From Pseudolabrys sp. (GTDB lineage Bacteria > Pseudomonadota > Alphaproteobacteria > Rhizobiales > Xanthobacteraceae): a stretch of 64,000 nucleotides of DNA. The stretch lies in assembly GCA_019635575.1 (NCBI GenBank), contig JAHBZF010000003.1, positions 28,213-92,212 on the forward strand, written 5' to 3'. This document shows, in pieces, positions 17,554 through 25,297 of this stretch (the first letter of the stretch is position 1; each line of letters begins with the position of its first letter). The position numbers were made by a program, and so were the translations under genes. The notes under the pieces are model-generated. The model did no database searches. It saw nothing but the letters and a program-made list of their open reading frames with translations, and was not told where the DNA came from.

Positions 17554-17895
17554 TCAGTCCTTTGCTGGGCGGCCCGGCCGCGCCGTCGAGATGTCGGCCC
17601 AGACCGCGCCGTCCTGGACCTGCGCGGTGAAGGTCTGGATCGGATCGGTGGCCGGGAAACACAGAGCCTTGCCGCTGCAGAGATCGAAACGCCCGTCATG
17701 AACCGGACAGCAGACCTCGTGCCCTTCGAGCCACCCTTCGGTCAACGATGCCTTGGCGTGGCTGCAGGTGTCCTGGGTGACGAAGAACGTGCCGCCGACA
17801 TTGAACACGGCGATCGGCTCGATGCCGTCGAGGGCGACGGCACGGCCTTCGCCGTCCGGCACGGCGGCGATGTCGATCAGCCGGGTCAGGGCCAT
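17554..17895 (-). CDS. Rieske-type ferredoxin of the ring dioxygenase (BphF/HcaC-like)
   Basis: A 113-residue [2Fe-2S] electron carrier between the reductase and the dioxygenase. Rieske ligands are Cys44-Ser-His46 and Cys63-Pro-Val-His66. Length matches BphF. It is the first gene of the dioxygenase operon, directly behind a readable promoter (17928-17956) and operator site 3 (17912-17927). Since it leads the operon, repression at site 3 would switch the whole six-gene unit. Confidence 0.93.
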   Translation of the reverse strand: MALTRLIDIAAVPDGEGRAVALDGIEPIAVFNVGGTFFVTQDTCSHAKASLTEGWLEGHEVCCPVHDGRFDLCSGKALCFPATDPIQTFTAQVQDGAVWADISTARPGRPAKD

Positions 17896-17911
17896 GGCGT
17901 CATCCCTAAAA

Positions 17912-17927
17912 CATACACTACTGTACT
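17912..17927. promoter_or_regulatory. Operator site 3 of the TetR regulon (one degenerate half)
   Basis: CATACA-CTAC-TGTACT. The left half matches the consensus exactly; the right half keeps TGTA but not the outer two bases. It abuts the -10 box of the minus-strand promoter and lies 17 bases upstream of the ferredoxin start codon. Confidence 0.6.
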
Positions 17928-17956
17928 GTCGTATGACGTCGGACGAAAGCTGTCAA
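17928..17956 (-). promoter_or_regulatory. Promoter of the ring-dioxygenase operon
   Basis: On the minus strand TTGACA (17956-17951) is followed after exactly 17 bases by TACGAC (17933-17928). The -35 is a consensus match and the -10 is partial. Transcription would begin inside operator site 3. Confidence 0.6.
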
Positions 17957-18083
17957 TGCGGCTGCGGGGCGGCCGCGTCCGGACGTCCGGTAAAAGGCCC
18001 ATAAACACCAGTTTCCGCTGGAAAGTTTGGGTTCTGCAGGAGGGCGGCGGCGTTTTGAACGGCGCCCCTGCCGGAAATGAAAC

Positions 18084-18099
18084 TATACAGACCTGTATT
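18084..18099. promoter_or_regulatory. Operator site 4 of the TetR regulon
   Basis: TATACA-GACC-TGTATT: inner arms ATACAG/CTGTAT are a perfect inverted repeat. It differs from sites 1 and 2 only at the outermost base of each half. It lies 35 bases upstream of the hydratase start. I could not identify a convincing -35 for the plus-strand promoter. Confidence 0.6.
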
Positions 18100-18134
18100 G
18101 AAATGCTAGACGACCCAACCGAGGAGCGAATGCC

Positions 18135-18938
18135 TTGCTGACACCCGACCAGATCGACACCATCGCCCGGCAGCTGGACGCGGCGGAACGCACCAAGGTG
18201 CAGATCGGCCATCTGTCGTCCGCCTATCCGGGGATGACCATCGAAGACGGCTATGCGGTGCAGCGGGCCTGGGTCGCGCTCAAGCTGAAAGCCGGCCGCA
18301 CCCTCAAGGGCCATAAAATCGGGCTGACCTCGCGGGCGATGCAGCAGGCGTCGCAGATCAACGAGCCGGATTACGGCGCGCTGCTCGACGACATGTTCTT
18401 TCCTGAAGGCTCCGACATTCCGATGGCGCGGTTCATCGAGCCGCGCGTCGAGGTCGAACTCGCCTTCATCCTGCGCAGGCCATTGAAGGGGCCGGGCTGC
18501 ACGCTGTTCGACGTGCTGGAGGCGACGGACTATGTGACGCCGGCGGTGGAGATCATCGACGCGCGTATCCAGCGTATCGATCCCAAGACCAAGGCGATGC
18601 GGCGGGTGATGGACACCATCTCCGACAACGCGGCGAACGCCGGCATCGTTCTCGGCGGTCGTCCGGTGAAGCCGAACGACGTCGACCTGCGCTGGGTGTC
18701 GGCGCTCTGCTACCAGAACGGCGTGATCGAGGAGACCGGCGTCGCCGCCGGCGTGCTCAATCATCCCGCCAACGGCATCGCCTGGCTCGCCAATCGGCTC
18801 GGGCCGCATGGCATCACGCTGGAGCCGGGACAGGTGGTGCTGGCCGGTTCGTTCACGCGGCCGGTGTTCGTCAAGGCCGGCGACACGTTCCATGTCGATT
18901 ATGGGCCGCTCGGCGGCATCGCGTTCCGGTTCGTATGA
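18135..18938 (+). CDS. 2-oxo-hept-4-ene-1,7-dioate hydratase family protein (HpaH/MhpD-like)
   Basis: A 267-residue FAH-fold hydratase. The [32 protein letters not shown] segment and the metal-binding [14 protein letters not shown] (Glu-x-Glu) are as in HpaH/HpcG and MhpD. It adds water to a 2-hydroxy-dienoate produced by ring cleavage. The start is TTG 18135, supported by GAGGAG 9 bases upstream. An out-of-frame ATG at 18130 reads only ATG-CCT-TGC-TGA. It is the first gene of a tightly packed operon (hydratase, aldolase, extradiol dioxygenase, hydrolase) divergent from the ring-dioxygenase operon. Sequence type is closer to HpaH, while partners suggest an MhpD-like role. Confidence 0.88.
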   Translation: MLTPDQIDTIARQLDAAERTKVQIGHLSSAYPGMTIEDGYAVQRAWVALKLKAGRTLKGHKIGLTSRAMQQASQINEPDYGALLDDMFFPEGSDIPMARFIEPRVEVELAFILRRPLKGPGCTLFDVLEATDYVTPAVEIIDARIQRIDPKTKAMRRVMDTISDNAANAGIVLGGRPVKPNDVDLRWVSALCYQNGVIEETGVAAGVLNHPANGIAWLANRLGPHGITLEPGQVVLAGSFTRPVFVKAGDTFHVDYGPLGGIAFRFV

Positions 18939-19711
18939 ACATGGCCGATACGCTCGACAACGCCTTCAAGAAACGTCTCGCCGCGGGCGAAAGCCTGATC
19001 GGCTTGTGGGTCGCGCTGGCGGAAAGCTACACCACGGAAATCTGCGCCGGAGCGGGCTTCGACTGGCTGCTGCTCGACGGCGAGCACGGGCCGAACGATG
19101 TGCGCTCGCTGCTGCGGCAGTTGCAGGCCATGGCGCCGTATCCGGTGCATCCGGTGGTGCGGCCGCCGGTCGCCGATGTCGACCTGATCAAGCAATATCT
19201 CGACATCGGCGTGCAGACGCTATTGTTGCCGATGATCGATGACGCGGAGCAGGCGGCCGAGATGGTACGCGCGACGCGTTATCCGCCGGACGGCGTGCGC
19301 GGCGTCGGCGCGGGCCTCGCGCGGGCGGCGCGCTGGGGCCGCACGGCGGATTATCTCAAGCGCGCCGGCAGCGAGATGTGCCTGCTGTTGCAGGTCGAAT
19401 CCCGCGCGGGCATCGCTAACGCGGAAGCGATCGCGGCGGTGCCGGGCGTCGATGGCGTGTTCATCGGCCCGTCCGATCTCGCGGCGGCGTTCGGCCATAT
19501 CGGCCAGACGACGCATCCCGAGGTGGTCGCGGCAATCGAAAATGGCATCGCCGCCATTCGCCGTCAGGGCAAGGCCGCCGGCATCCTCGCGGTCGATGAG
19601 CCGGTGGCGCGCCGCTATCTCGAACTCGGCTGCGGCTTCGTCGCGGTCGGCACCGATGTCAGCCTGCTCGCGCGCAACGCCGAGCGGCTGGCGAAAACCT
19701 ACAAGAAGTAA
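18935..19711 (+). CDS. 4-hydroxy-2-oxo-heptane-1,7-dioate aldolase family protein (HpaI-like)
   Basis: A 258-residue class II pyruvate aldolase of the HpcH/HpaI family. The expected pattern is present: [14 protein letters not shown] (catalytic His), [17 protein letters not shown] (metal Glu) and [13 protein letters not shown] (metal Asp). It cleaves a 4-hydroxy-2-oxo acid to pyruvate and an aldehyde. It overlaps the hydratase by ATGA (18935-18938). With an MhpB/MhpC-type upper part the expected substrate is 4-hydroxy-2-oxopentanoate, normally served by MhpE; HpaI-type aldolases are known to be promiscuous, so a replacement is plausible. No acetaldehyde dehydrogenase (MhpF) follows. Confidence 0.92.
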   Translation: MNMADTLDNAFKKRLAAGESLIGLWVALAESYTTEICAGAGFDWLLLDGEHGPNDVRSLLRQLQAMAPYPVHPVVRPPVADVDLIKQYLDIGVQTLLLPMIDDAEQAAEMVRATRYPPDGVRGVGAGLARAARWGRTADYLKRAGSEMCLLLQVESRAGIANAEAIAAVPGVDGVFIGPSDLAAAFGHIGQTTHPEVVAAIENGIAAIRRQGKAAGILAVDEPVARRYLELGCGFVAVGTDVSLLARNAERLAKTYKK

Positions 19712-19731
19712 ATACAAGCCGGGAGACGCCG

Positions 19732-20685
19732 ATGGCACGGATCGAAGGCTTTGTCGCCATGTCCCACTCGCCGTTCTGGGACACGAACTCTCCCGTCAGC
19801 GGTCCCGGCGAAACGTTCGTGCGCGGTGTTGCCGAGGCGCGCGCCGCCGTGGCGCGGATCAAAGCCGATGCGGTGGTGATCTTCGGGCCGGACCACTTTC
19901 GCAATTTCTTCTACGACGTGCTGCCGCCGTTCTGTATCGGGCTCGAAAGCGTCGTCGGGTTCGGCGATTACGGCACGCCAAAAGGCGAACTGCCGCTCGA
20001 CCGCGCGCTGGCGAGGGCGATCCAGGTAGGCGTCACCGAAGCCGGTTTCGATCCGGCGGTGTCGCTGAAGATGGGCATCGACCACGGACTGTCGCAAGCC
20101 TATGCGGTGCTCGAACCGTCGTTGAAAACGCCGATGGTGCCGATCATGGTCAATGCCAGTGGCTCGCCGCGGCCGACGATGCGCCGTTGCCACGCTTTCG
20201 GCAAAGCGGTCGGCGACGCGATCCGCGCCATGCCGGATAACAAATGCGTGCTGATCCTCGCGTCGGGCGGGCTGTCGCACTGGATCCGTCCGGTGTCGGA
20301 AGAAGACCCGGCAACCACGGCGGAGACGCGTGACTACGTTATCAACGGCCGCGAGCGCGTGGTCGAATATTCCGCCGCGCGCGATGCGTCGCTGCAGGAG
20401 CGGATCAAGCAGGGCGTCGATGGCCGCGTGAACGCGGAGTGGGATCGCTGGTTCCTCGACACGCTGTCGTCTGGCGATCTGTCGCCGATCCTCGCACTGA
20501 CCGACGACGTGTTGCAGGAGAATGCCGGAAACGGCTCGCACGAATTGCGGGCCTGGGTGGCGGCGATGGGTGCGTGGGGCGGCCCGGTCGCGCCGATCGC
20601 TTACGAGCCGGTGCGGAGTTGGGTCACCGGCATGGGTTGTCTCGGCGGTTTCGCCGACGGTATCGCGACCGGTCGGGCGGCATGA
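19732..20685 (+). CDS. mhpB: LigB-type extradiol dioxygenase, MhpB-like (2,3-dihydroxyphenylpropionate 1,2-dioxygenase family)
   Basis: A 317-residue type II extradiol dioxygenase. Length and motifs fit MhpB: AMSHSPFW with His12, FGPDHFRNFFYD with His55, GIDHGLSQ with His118 and SGGLSHW with His183, which correspond to the iron-binding and catalytic His positions of the family. MhpB opens the ring of 3-(2,3-dihydroxyphenyl)propionate next to the diol. It follows the aldolase by 20 bp with a GGGAGA ribosome site. The hydrolase overlaps its end. It is the best clue that the pathway handles a catechol with a carboxyalkyl side chain. Confidence 0.9.
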   Translation: MARIEGFVAMSHSPFWDTNSPVSGPGETFVRGVAEARAAVARIKADAVVIFGPDHFRNFFYDVLPPFCIGLESVVGFGDYGTPKGELPLDRALARAIQVGVTEAGFDPAVSLKMGIDHGLSQAYAVLEPSLKTPMVPIMVNASGSPRPTMRRCHAFGKAVGDAIRAMPDNKCVLILASGGLSHWIRPVSEEDPATTAETRDYVINGRERVVEYSAARDASLQERIKQGVDGRVNAEWDRWFLDTLSSGDLSPILALTDDVLQENAGNGSHELRAWVAAMGAWGGPVAPIAYEPVRSWVTGMGCLGGFADGIATGRAA

Positions 20686-21569
20686 CCATGAATGCACCCA
20701 TGGCTCTGACCGATCATCGTAGCGTCTGGACGCATCTGCTGCGCACGCCGTTTACGCAGGGATTCGTCGACGCGGGCGGCATCCGCACACGCTATGTGCA
20801 GGCGGGCGACCGCAACGCGCCGGCCGTGGTCATGATCCCCGGCACGGCGAGCAGCTGGGAATCCTTCTGCGCGAATATCGACGCGCATGCGCAGCATTTC
20901 AACGTGCTGGCGCTCGATCTGGTCGGCAGCGGCTTCAGCGACAAACCCGACCGTGATTACGAGATACCCGTCTACGTGACCCATGTTCTCGCCTTCATGG
21001 ATGCCATGGGCGTGCGCAAGGCGTCACTGATCGGCGTCTCGCTCGGTGCCTGGATCGCCTCGCGCATCGCCGTCGATCATCCCGATCGCGTCGAGAAGCT
21101 CGTGCTGCTCGCGGCGTCCGGCATGATCTCGCATACGCAGACCATGGGCCGTATTCGCGGCACGCGCACCAAGGCGGTGGACGATCCGAGCTGGCCGAAC
21201 GTGCAGTCGGTGTTCGAACCGCTGATCTATCGCCCGGAGGATCGGATCGACGACATCATCGCGGTGCGTCAGGCGGCCTATCGCCAGCCGGAAATGCGGC
21301 GCGCCATGGAGCACATCCTCTGCCTGCAGAATCCCGAGATACGCGCCCGCAACCTGATCGCCGAGGACGAGTGGCGCGGCATTCAGGCCCCGGCGTTGAT
21401 CGTCGTCGCGCCGGACGATTCGGAGATGTTCTTCCAGACCGCGACGCGCGCGGCGCAACTCATGCCGAAAGCACAGACGCTGGAAATCCGGCAGGTGAAG
21501 CACTGGCCACATTTCGAGCGGCCGGACCTGTTCAATCCGGCGAGCATCGCGTTCCTGCGCGGAGTTTGA
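20682..21569 (+). CDS. Alpha/beta hydrolase, MhpC-like meta-cleavage product hydrolase
   Basis: A 295-residue alpha/beta-fold C-C hydrolase. The oxyanion region is IPGTASSWESF, the nucleophile elbow GVSLGAW, the Asp lies in VAPDDSEMF, and the His in VKHWPHFERPDLF. MhpC-type enzymes cleave the 2-hydroxy-6-oxo-dienoate formed by the extradiol dioxygenase to 2-hydroxypentadienoate plus a carboxylic acid. The start at ATG 20682 overlaps the mhpB-like stop (ATGA); ATG 20688 is an alternative. Context directly behind mhpB is the main reason for the MhpC assignment; the hydrolase family alone is less specific. Confidence 0.85.
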   Translation: MTMNAPMALTDHRSVWTHLLRTPFTQGFVDAGGIRTRYVQAGDRNAPAVVMIPGTASSWESFCANIDAHAQHFNVLALDLVGSGFSDKPDRDYEIPVYVTHVLAFMDAMGVRKASLIGVSLGAWIASRIAVDHPDRVEKLVLLAASGMISHTQTMGRIRGTRTKAVDDPSWPNVQSVFEPLIYRPEDRIDDIIAVRQAAYRQPEMRRAMEHILCLQNPEIRARNLIAEDEWRGIQAPALIVVAPDDSEMFFQTATRAAQLMPKAQTLEIRQVKHWPHFERPDLFNPASIAFLRGV

Positions 21570-21637
21570 TCCACCCGCATTGACGGGGCAGCTTCGGTGC
21601 GGTTTGTCTCGGGACAGATCGTTCAGGAGCTTCCACC

Positions 21638-22012
21638 ATGTCCGGTGCATTCCCCGTCGTCATCCATCACAATCCGGTCTGCGGCACATCGCGCAAGGTG
21701 ATCGCCGCCGTCGAGGCGGCCGGCTATACGCCACAGATCATCCGCTACATGGAGACCGGCTGGACGCGCCCGCAATTGCTGGCGCTGTTCGCGGCCGCCG
21801 GACTGACGCCGCGCATGGCGCTGCGCGAGAAGGAAGCGAAAGCGCAGGAACTGGGTTTGCTGAAAGACGGTATCAACGACGAGATGATCATCGATGCGAT
21901 GATCGCGCATCCGGTGCTGGTGAACCGGCCGCTGGTGGCGACGCCGAAGGGCGTTCGCCTCTGCCGGCCGTCGGAAACGGTCTTCGCATTATTGGAAAAC
22001 CCGCCAGCCTGA
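21638..22012 (+). CDS. arsC: ArsC-family arsenate reductase (glutaredoxin type)
   Basis: A 124-residue thioredoxin-fold protein. HHNPVCGTSRKV contains the catalytic Cys15. The three Arg positions of plasmid R773 ArsC are represented: one in RMALREK and two in VNRPLVATPKGVRLCRP. It reduces As(V) to As(III) with glutathione/glutaredoxin. It lies 68 bp behind the hydrolase with its own ribosome site (CAGGAG), so co-transcription with the lower-pathway operon is possible. No arsR, arsB or acr3 is nearby, which is odd for a detoxification gene. It ends inside a terminator-like hairpin. Confidence 0.9.
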   Translation: MSGAFPVVIHHNPVCGTSRKVIAAVEAAGYTPQIIRYMETGWTRPQLLALFAAAGLTPRMALREKEAKAQELGLLKDGINDEMIIDAMIAHPVLVNRPLVATPKGVRLCRPSETVFALLENPPA

Positions 22013-22036
22013 CCGCGGAGGCGGCAGGCTGACGGG
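22000..22036 (+). terminator. Terminator hairpin between arsC and the convergent Bug gene
   Basis: Twelve-base arms (22000-22011 and 22025-22036) with a single mismatch (G-T type) and a GC-rich 13-base loop that can also pair internally. The plus-strand continuation is T/C-rich (GGTCTTTCGTCTTCTTGTCTT). It overlaps the arsC stop codon. Confidence 0.55.
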
Positions 22037-22063
22037 AAGTCGGTCTTTCGTCTTCTTGTCTTG

Positions 22064-23032
22064 TTATTTCTTGGCGATGCCGGCCTTGGTGATCACCTCG
22101 GCCCACATCTTGTATTCGTCCTGGATTTCCTTGGTGAATTCTTCCGGCGTGGTCAGCATCGGCTCGACGCCGGCCTTCTGCAGCTTTTCGACGAAGGCCG
22201 GATCTTTCAGCGCCTTCATGATTTCCCGCGACAGCGCGTTGACGATCTCGCGCGGCATATTGGCCGGGCCGATCATCCCGTTCCAGGTCAGCGCCTGGAA
22301 GCCCGGATAGAACTGGGCGATGGCGGGAACGTTCGGCAACTGGCTGATCGGCTGGAGCGACGAGATGCCGAGCAGACGCACGCGGTCGCTGTTGGTCAGG
22401 CCGAGCACTTCCGACGGGCTCGCGGCATACATCTGCACCTGGCCCGCGATCGTGTCGGTCAGCGCCGGTGCGCCGCCTTTGTAGGGAACGTGGGTCATGT
22501 CGATGCCGACGCGCTGTACGAACAGCGCCGCGGCGAGATGCGTGAGGCTGCCCATGCCGCCCGAGCCGTAGTTGAGCTTGTTCGGGTTGGCTTTCACATA
22601 GGTGATGAATTCCTGCAGCGTCTTCGCCGGCACGGTGGTGCTGACGGTGATGACGAAACCGTTGGCGCCGATATTGGAGATCGGCGTGAAGTCCTTGAGC
22701 GGGTCGTAGGGAACCTGCTGGGTCAGTGGCACCGGCGCGAGCTGCGACAGGGCGCAGACGCACAGTGTGTAGCCATCCGGCGCGGACTTGGCGACGAAGT
22801 CGGCGGCAATCGCGCCGCCGGCGCCGCCACGGTTCTCGACGATGAATTGCTGGCCCAGCGTTTCCGACAGGCGCTGCGCCGTCAGCCGGGCGATGGTGTC
22901 GGTGTTGCCGCCTGCGGCATAGGGCACGACGATCCGCACCGGCCGTTGTGGCCATTGCTGTGCGGTCGCCGACAACGGAGCCAGCAGCAGCACGGACAGC
23001 GATGCGATCAGGTATCGAAACAGCGGCTTCAT
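22064..23032 (-). CDS. Bug-family periplasmic solute-binding protein (TctC-like)
   Basis: A 322-residue receptor with a signal peptide (residues 1-24, ending SATAQQ). The mature start VRIVVPYAAGGNTDTIARL and ENRGGAGGAIAADFVAKSAPDGYTLC are the Bug signatures. ATG 23032 is chosen because GAGGAGGGGG precedes it; the longer open frame upstream is antisense material and the tail of the preceding gene's region. It lies 65 bp behind the extradiol dioxygenase gene on the same strand, so it probably belongs to the FAH-dioxygenase-receptor operon. No transporter membrane subunits are nearby. Confidence 0.93.
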   Translation of the reverse strand: MKPLFRYLIASLSVLLLAPLSATAQQWPQRPVRIVVPYAAGGNTDTIARLTAQRLSETLGQQFIVENRGGAGGAIAADFVAKSAPDGYTLCVCALSQLAPVPLTQQVPYDPLKDFTPISNIGANGFVITVSTTVPAKTLQEFITYVKANPNKLNYGSGGMGSLTHLAAALFVQRVGIDMTHVPYKGGAPALTDTIAGQVQMYAASPSEVLGLTNSDRVRLLGISSLQPISQLPNVPAIAQFYPGFQALTWNGMIGPANMPREIVNALSREIMKALKDPAFVEKLQKAGVEPMLTTPEEFTKEIQDEYKMWAEVITKAGIAKK

Positions 23033-23097
23033 GTTCCCCCTCCTCGGAAAGATTGACGCTTGATGGAATGAGCCTCCTGTGGCGGAGGTCTTGGTCG

Positions 23098-24039
23098 TTA
23101 TGGTTTGCCGGCCGGTGCGCTCGCTGCGCGCGGCACATAGCCAAGCTGGGCCTGGCGCAGGAAATCCGGGGTCGGCGGCAGGCCCCAGCCTTCGCGCTGC
23201 TTGGTGCCGTCCCAGACTTTCGGGAATTGCGGCCGGTCTTCGTGCCACGGACGCGGCTCGAAGAAACCGCGCTCCTCGTCGAGCACGCGGTCGAGCTCGG
23301 CGAAGAACTCGGTGATGTTGTCGTCGGGATCGCGATGATAAGTTGCGAGGTTGTGGCCGGGCCCGTGCCGCACCGGACCCCAGATCAGCGGCACGCGTTG
23401 ACGGCCGAGCAATTCGCAACTGCGGTGCAGATGCGCGGCATCTTTCAGCTCGAACGCGATGTGATGCATGCAGGCGGCATTGCCGCGGATGAAGTTCACC
23501 GCATGGTGGTCGGCGTTGCAGCGCAGGAACACGAAGAATTCGCTGATCCAGTCGGAGACGCGGAAGCCGAGCACCTTTTGGTAGAATTCCGCCATTGCCG
23601 CCGGATCCGGAACGACGAAGGCGAGATGGCCGAGCTTGAGCGCGGCGGAATCGTTGCGTGCCGCTGCCGGCATGTCGAGGAACTGCGACTGCGTGAACAG
23701 TTCGAGGAGCGTTCCTTTCGGGTCGGTGAAGGCGACGGTCTGTCCGACGCCCGGCAGCGAGTCATTGCGCAGATCGCTTTTCAAGCCCATTGCGGCGAGC
23801 TGTTTCTGCGCATCCTTCAAATCGAGCGACGGCGAGGCTTCGAAGGCGATGCGCTTGCAGCCCTGTTCGCTACCCTTTTTCAGCACGATCGCCAACTGGC
23901 CGACGCCGGTGGCGAGGTAAGCGGCGTTGCCGTCGCGCGCGACGGGTGTCAGGCCGACGACCTCGTGGTAATAGTCGATCTGCCGGTCGAGATCCGGCGT
24001 CTCGAACGTTGCATGTCCGATGCGTTTGGCCTGGATCAT
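23098..24039 (-). CDS. Type I (VOC-fold) extradiol ring-cleavage dioxygenase
   Basis: A 313-residue two-domain VOC protein. In the C-terminal domain the iron triad of catechol 2,3-dioxygenases is complete: His138 (LGHLAFVV), His193 (MHHIAFEL) and Glu244 (ITEFFAEL). Extra residues seen in active sites, such as the His in NADHHAV and the Tyr in TYHRDPDDN, are also in place. So it is probably a working extradiol dioxygenase, unlike many VOC relatives. The start overlaps the FAH hydrolase stop (24036-24039). About 45 C-terminal residues form a Trp/Pro-rich tail. The catechol it cleaves is unknown. Confidence 0.85.
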   Translation of the reverse strand: MIQAKRIGHATFETPDLDRQIDYYHEVVGLTPVARDGNAAYLATGVGQLAIVLKKGSEQGCKRIAFEASPSLDLKDAQKQLAAMGLKSDLRNDSLPGVGQTVAFTDPKGTLLELFTQSQFLDMPAAARNDSAALKLGHLAFVVPDPAAMAEFYQKVLGFRVSDWISEFFVFLRCNADHHAVNFIRGNAACMHHIAFELKDAAHLHRSCELLGRQRVPLIWGPVRHGPGHNLATYHRDPDDNITEFFAELDRVLDEERGFFEPRPWHEDRPQFPKVWDGTKQREGWGLPPTPDFLRQAQLGYVPRAASAPAGKP

Positions 24040-25010
24040 GTCCGGGCTCCCGTCTTTGGAATCAGAATGGATTTCAAATCGCTCTGCGGCGCCGCCACGA
24101 CCGGATTGGTCAGCGTACCGATGTGTTCGATGCTGGCGCTGACGGTGTCGCCGGCTTTCAGGAAGATTCCGTAGCCGAGACCGACGCCGTTCGGCGTGCC
24201 GGTGGCGATCACATCGCCGGGATTGAGCGCGAGGATCGACGACAGATAGGAAATCTGTTCGGCGACATTGAAAATCATGTTGCCCGCGGTGTCGTCCTGC
24301 ATGGTCTTGCCGTTCAGCGTCAGGCTGAGGCGCAGCTTCTGCGGATCGCCGACGGCGGAGGCGGGGACGATCCACGGCCCGAGCGGGCCGAAGGTGTCGA
24401 AGCTCTTGCCCTGAAACCAGTCGAATTTGAACGGGAAGTCGTTCCGGCGGGTCAGGTCGCGCGCGCTGATATCGTTGAACACCGTGTAGCCGGCAACGTG
24501 CTCGAGCGCCTGCGCCACCGGAATATTGCGGCCGCCGCGGCCGATCACCGCCGCAAGCTCCACTTCCCAGTCGATGCGCTCGGCCATCGGCGGCAGCACG
24601 ATCGATTCGCCGGGGCCGATGACGCTGCTGGACGCCTTGATGAACATGTAGGGCGCGCTGTCGGCCTTGCCGGCGAGCACGGTGCCCATCTCATTGGCAT
24701 GCTCGATGTAATTGGACGCGGCGGCAAAGATGCGTGCCGGCCGGTAGGGCGCGGCGAAGCGGCTGGCGTCCGGCGTCGGCGCGAGGCCTTCGCGTTCGGT
24801 TTCGGCGCGCTTGGCCAAAGCCACGATATCGGCCTCCAGCGCGGGCCAGGATTCCATCACCCGTGCGAGGCCGGCAGCGGCCGCTGTCGCGACGGCGGGA
24901 CGGGAGGCCAGTTGAGCAAGTTGCTGCAGGTCGAACATGCCGCGCTCGACCAGCAGCACCGGCCGATCGCCGGTCCCCGAGCGGTAACTGCCAAGCGCAA
25001 ACCAGGACAC
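24036..25010 (-). CDS. Fumarylacetoacetate hydrolase family protein
   Basis: A 324-residue protein with the FAH C-terminal fold. The metal-binding IDWEVELAAVIGRGGRNI (Glu-x-Glu), the substrate region FNDISARDLTRR, KSFDTFGPLGPWIV, and the closing IATGTPNGVGLGYG motif are all present. Family members hydrolyse acylpyruvates or isomerise/decarboxylate ring-cleavage products. Directly coupled to an extradiol dioxygenase (4-bp overlap), it probably processes that enzyme's product. The start is GTG 25010, with GAGGT just upstream. A -35-like TTGACA and an inverted repeat lie at 25043-25074. Confidence 0.88.
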   Translation of the reverse strand: MSWFALGSYRSGTGDRPVLLVERGMFDLQQLAQLASRPAVATAAAAGLARVMESWPALEADIVALAKRAETEREGLAPTPDASRFAAPYRPARIFAAASNYIEHANEMGTVLAGKADSAPYMFIKASSSVIGPGESIVLPPMAERIDWEVELAAVIGRGGRNIPVAQALEHVAGYTVFNDISARDLTRRNDFPFKFDWFQGKSFDTFGPLGPWIVPASAVGDPQKLRLSLTLNGKTMQDDTAGNMIFNVAEQISYLSSILALNPGDVIATGTPNGVGLGYGIFLKAGDTVSASIEHIGTLTNPVVAAPQSDLKSILIPKTGART

Positions 25011-25038
25011 CGTGACCTCACTGCGTCGAAAGAAGTAT

Positions 25039-25074
25039 GTGCATACACAAATAGAATTTGCGTATACCTGTCAA
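25039..25074 (-). promoter_or_regulatory. Promoter/operator of the FAH-dioxygenase-Bug operon
   Basis: A minus-strand TTGACA occupies 25074-25069. Just downstream, 25043-25052 and 25056-25065 form an inverted repeat with 10-base arms (one mismatch, 3-base spacer) of the type ATTTGYGTAT. No good -10 at ideal spacing is visible (TATTTG at 15 bases). The left arm extends to the 14-mer found again at 25201-25214. Probably bound by the GntR regulator at 26741, which is inference. Confidence 0.45.
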
Positions 25075-25200
25075 CACCAAACGGAATGGGGACAGGGAAG
25101 GCCCGTTTTATCGGCAAAAATCCAGAATATGTCGTGGGTCCGGTTCCGCCCCGATCGCCGTTGGCGCGTCTCTCGGTTGCGTCTCTCGGGAGATTTCGCT

Positions 25201-25214
25201 ATTTATGTATGCAC
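25201..25214 (+). promoter_or_regulatory. Repeat of the GntR-block motif upstream of the small VOC gene
   Basis: ATTTATGTATGCAC; the same 14-mer with one change occurs inverted at 25039-25052. It lies 84 bases upstream of the small VOC gene start, so it could control the rightward operon. Confidence 0.4.
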
Positions 25215-25297
25215 GGATCGCTATTGTGCATTCCAAACGCGCCGCGCCGGCGCTGAAACCCACCCGTGCCGTCCCGGCGCGGCAACCGGAGAGTCCC

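Noticed and set aside
25035-25046. GTATG-TG-CATAC as a fifth TetR-regulon operator
   Set aside because: The half-sites are inverted relative to CATACA-N4-TGTATG and the spacing is different; it is part of the GntR-block motif instead.
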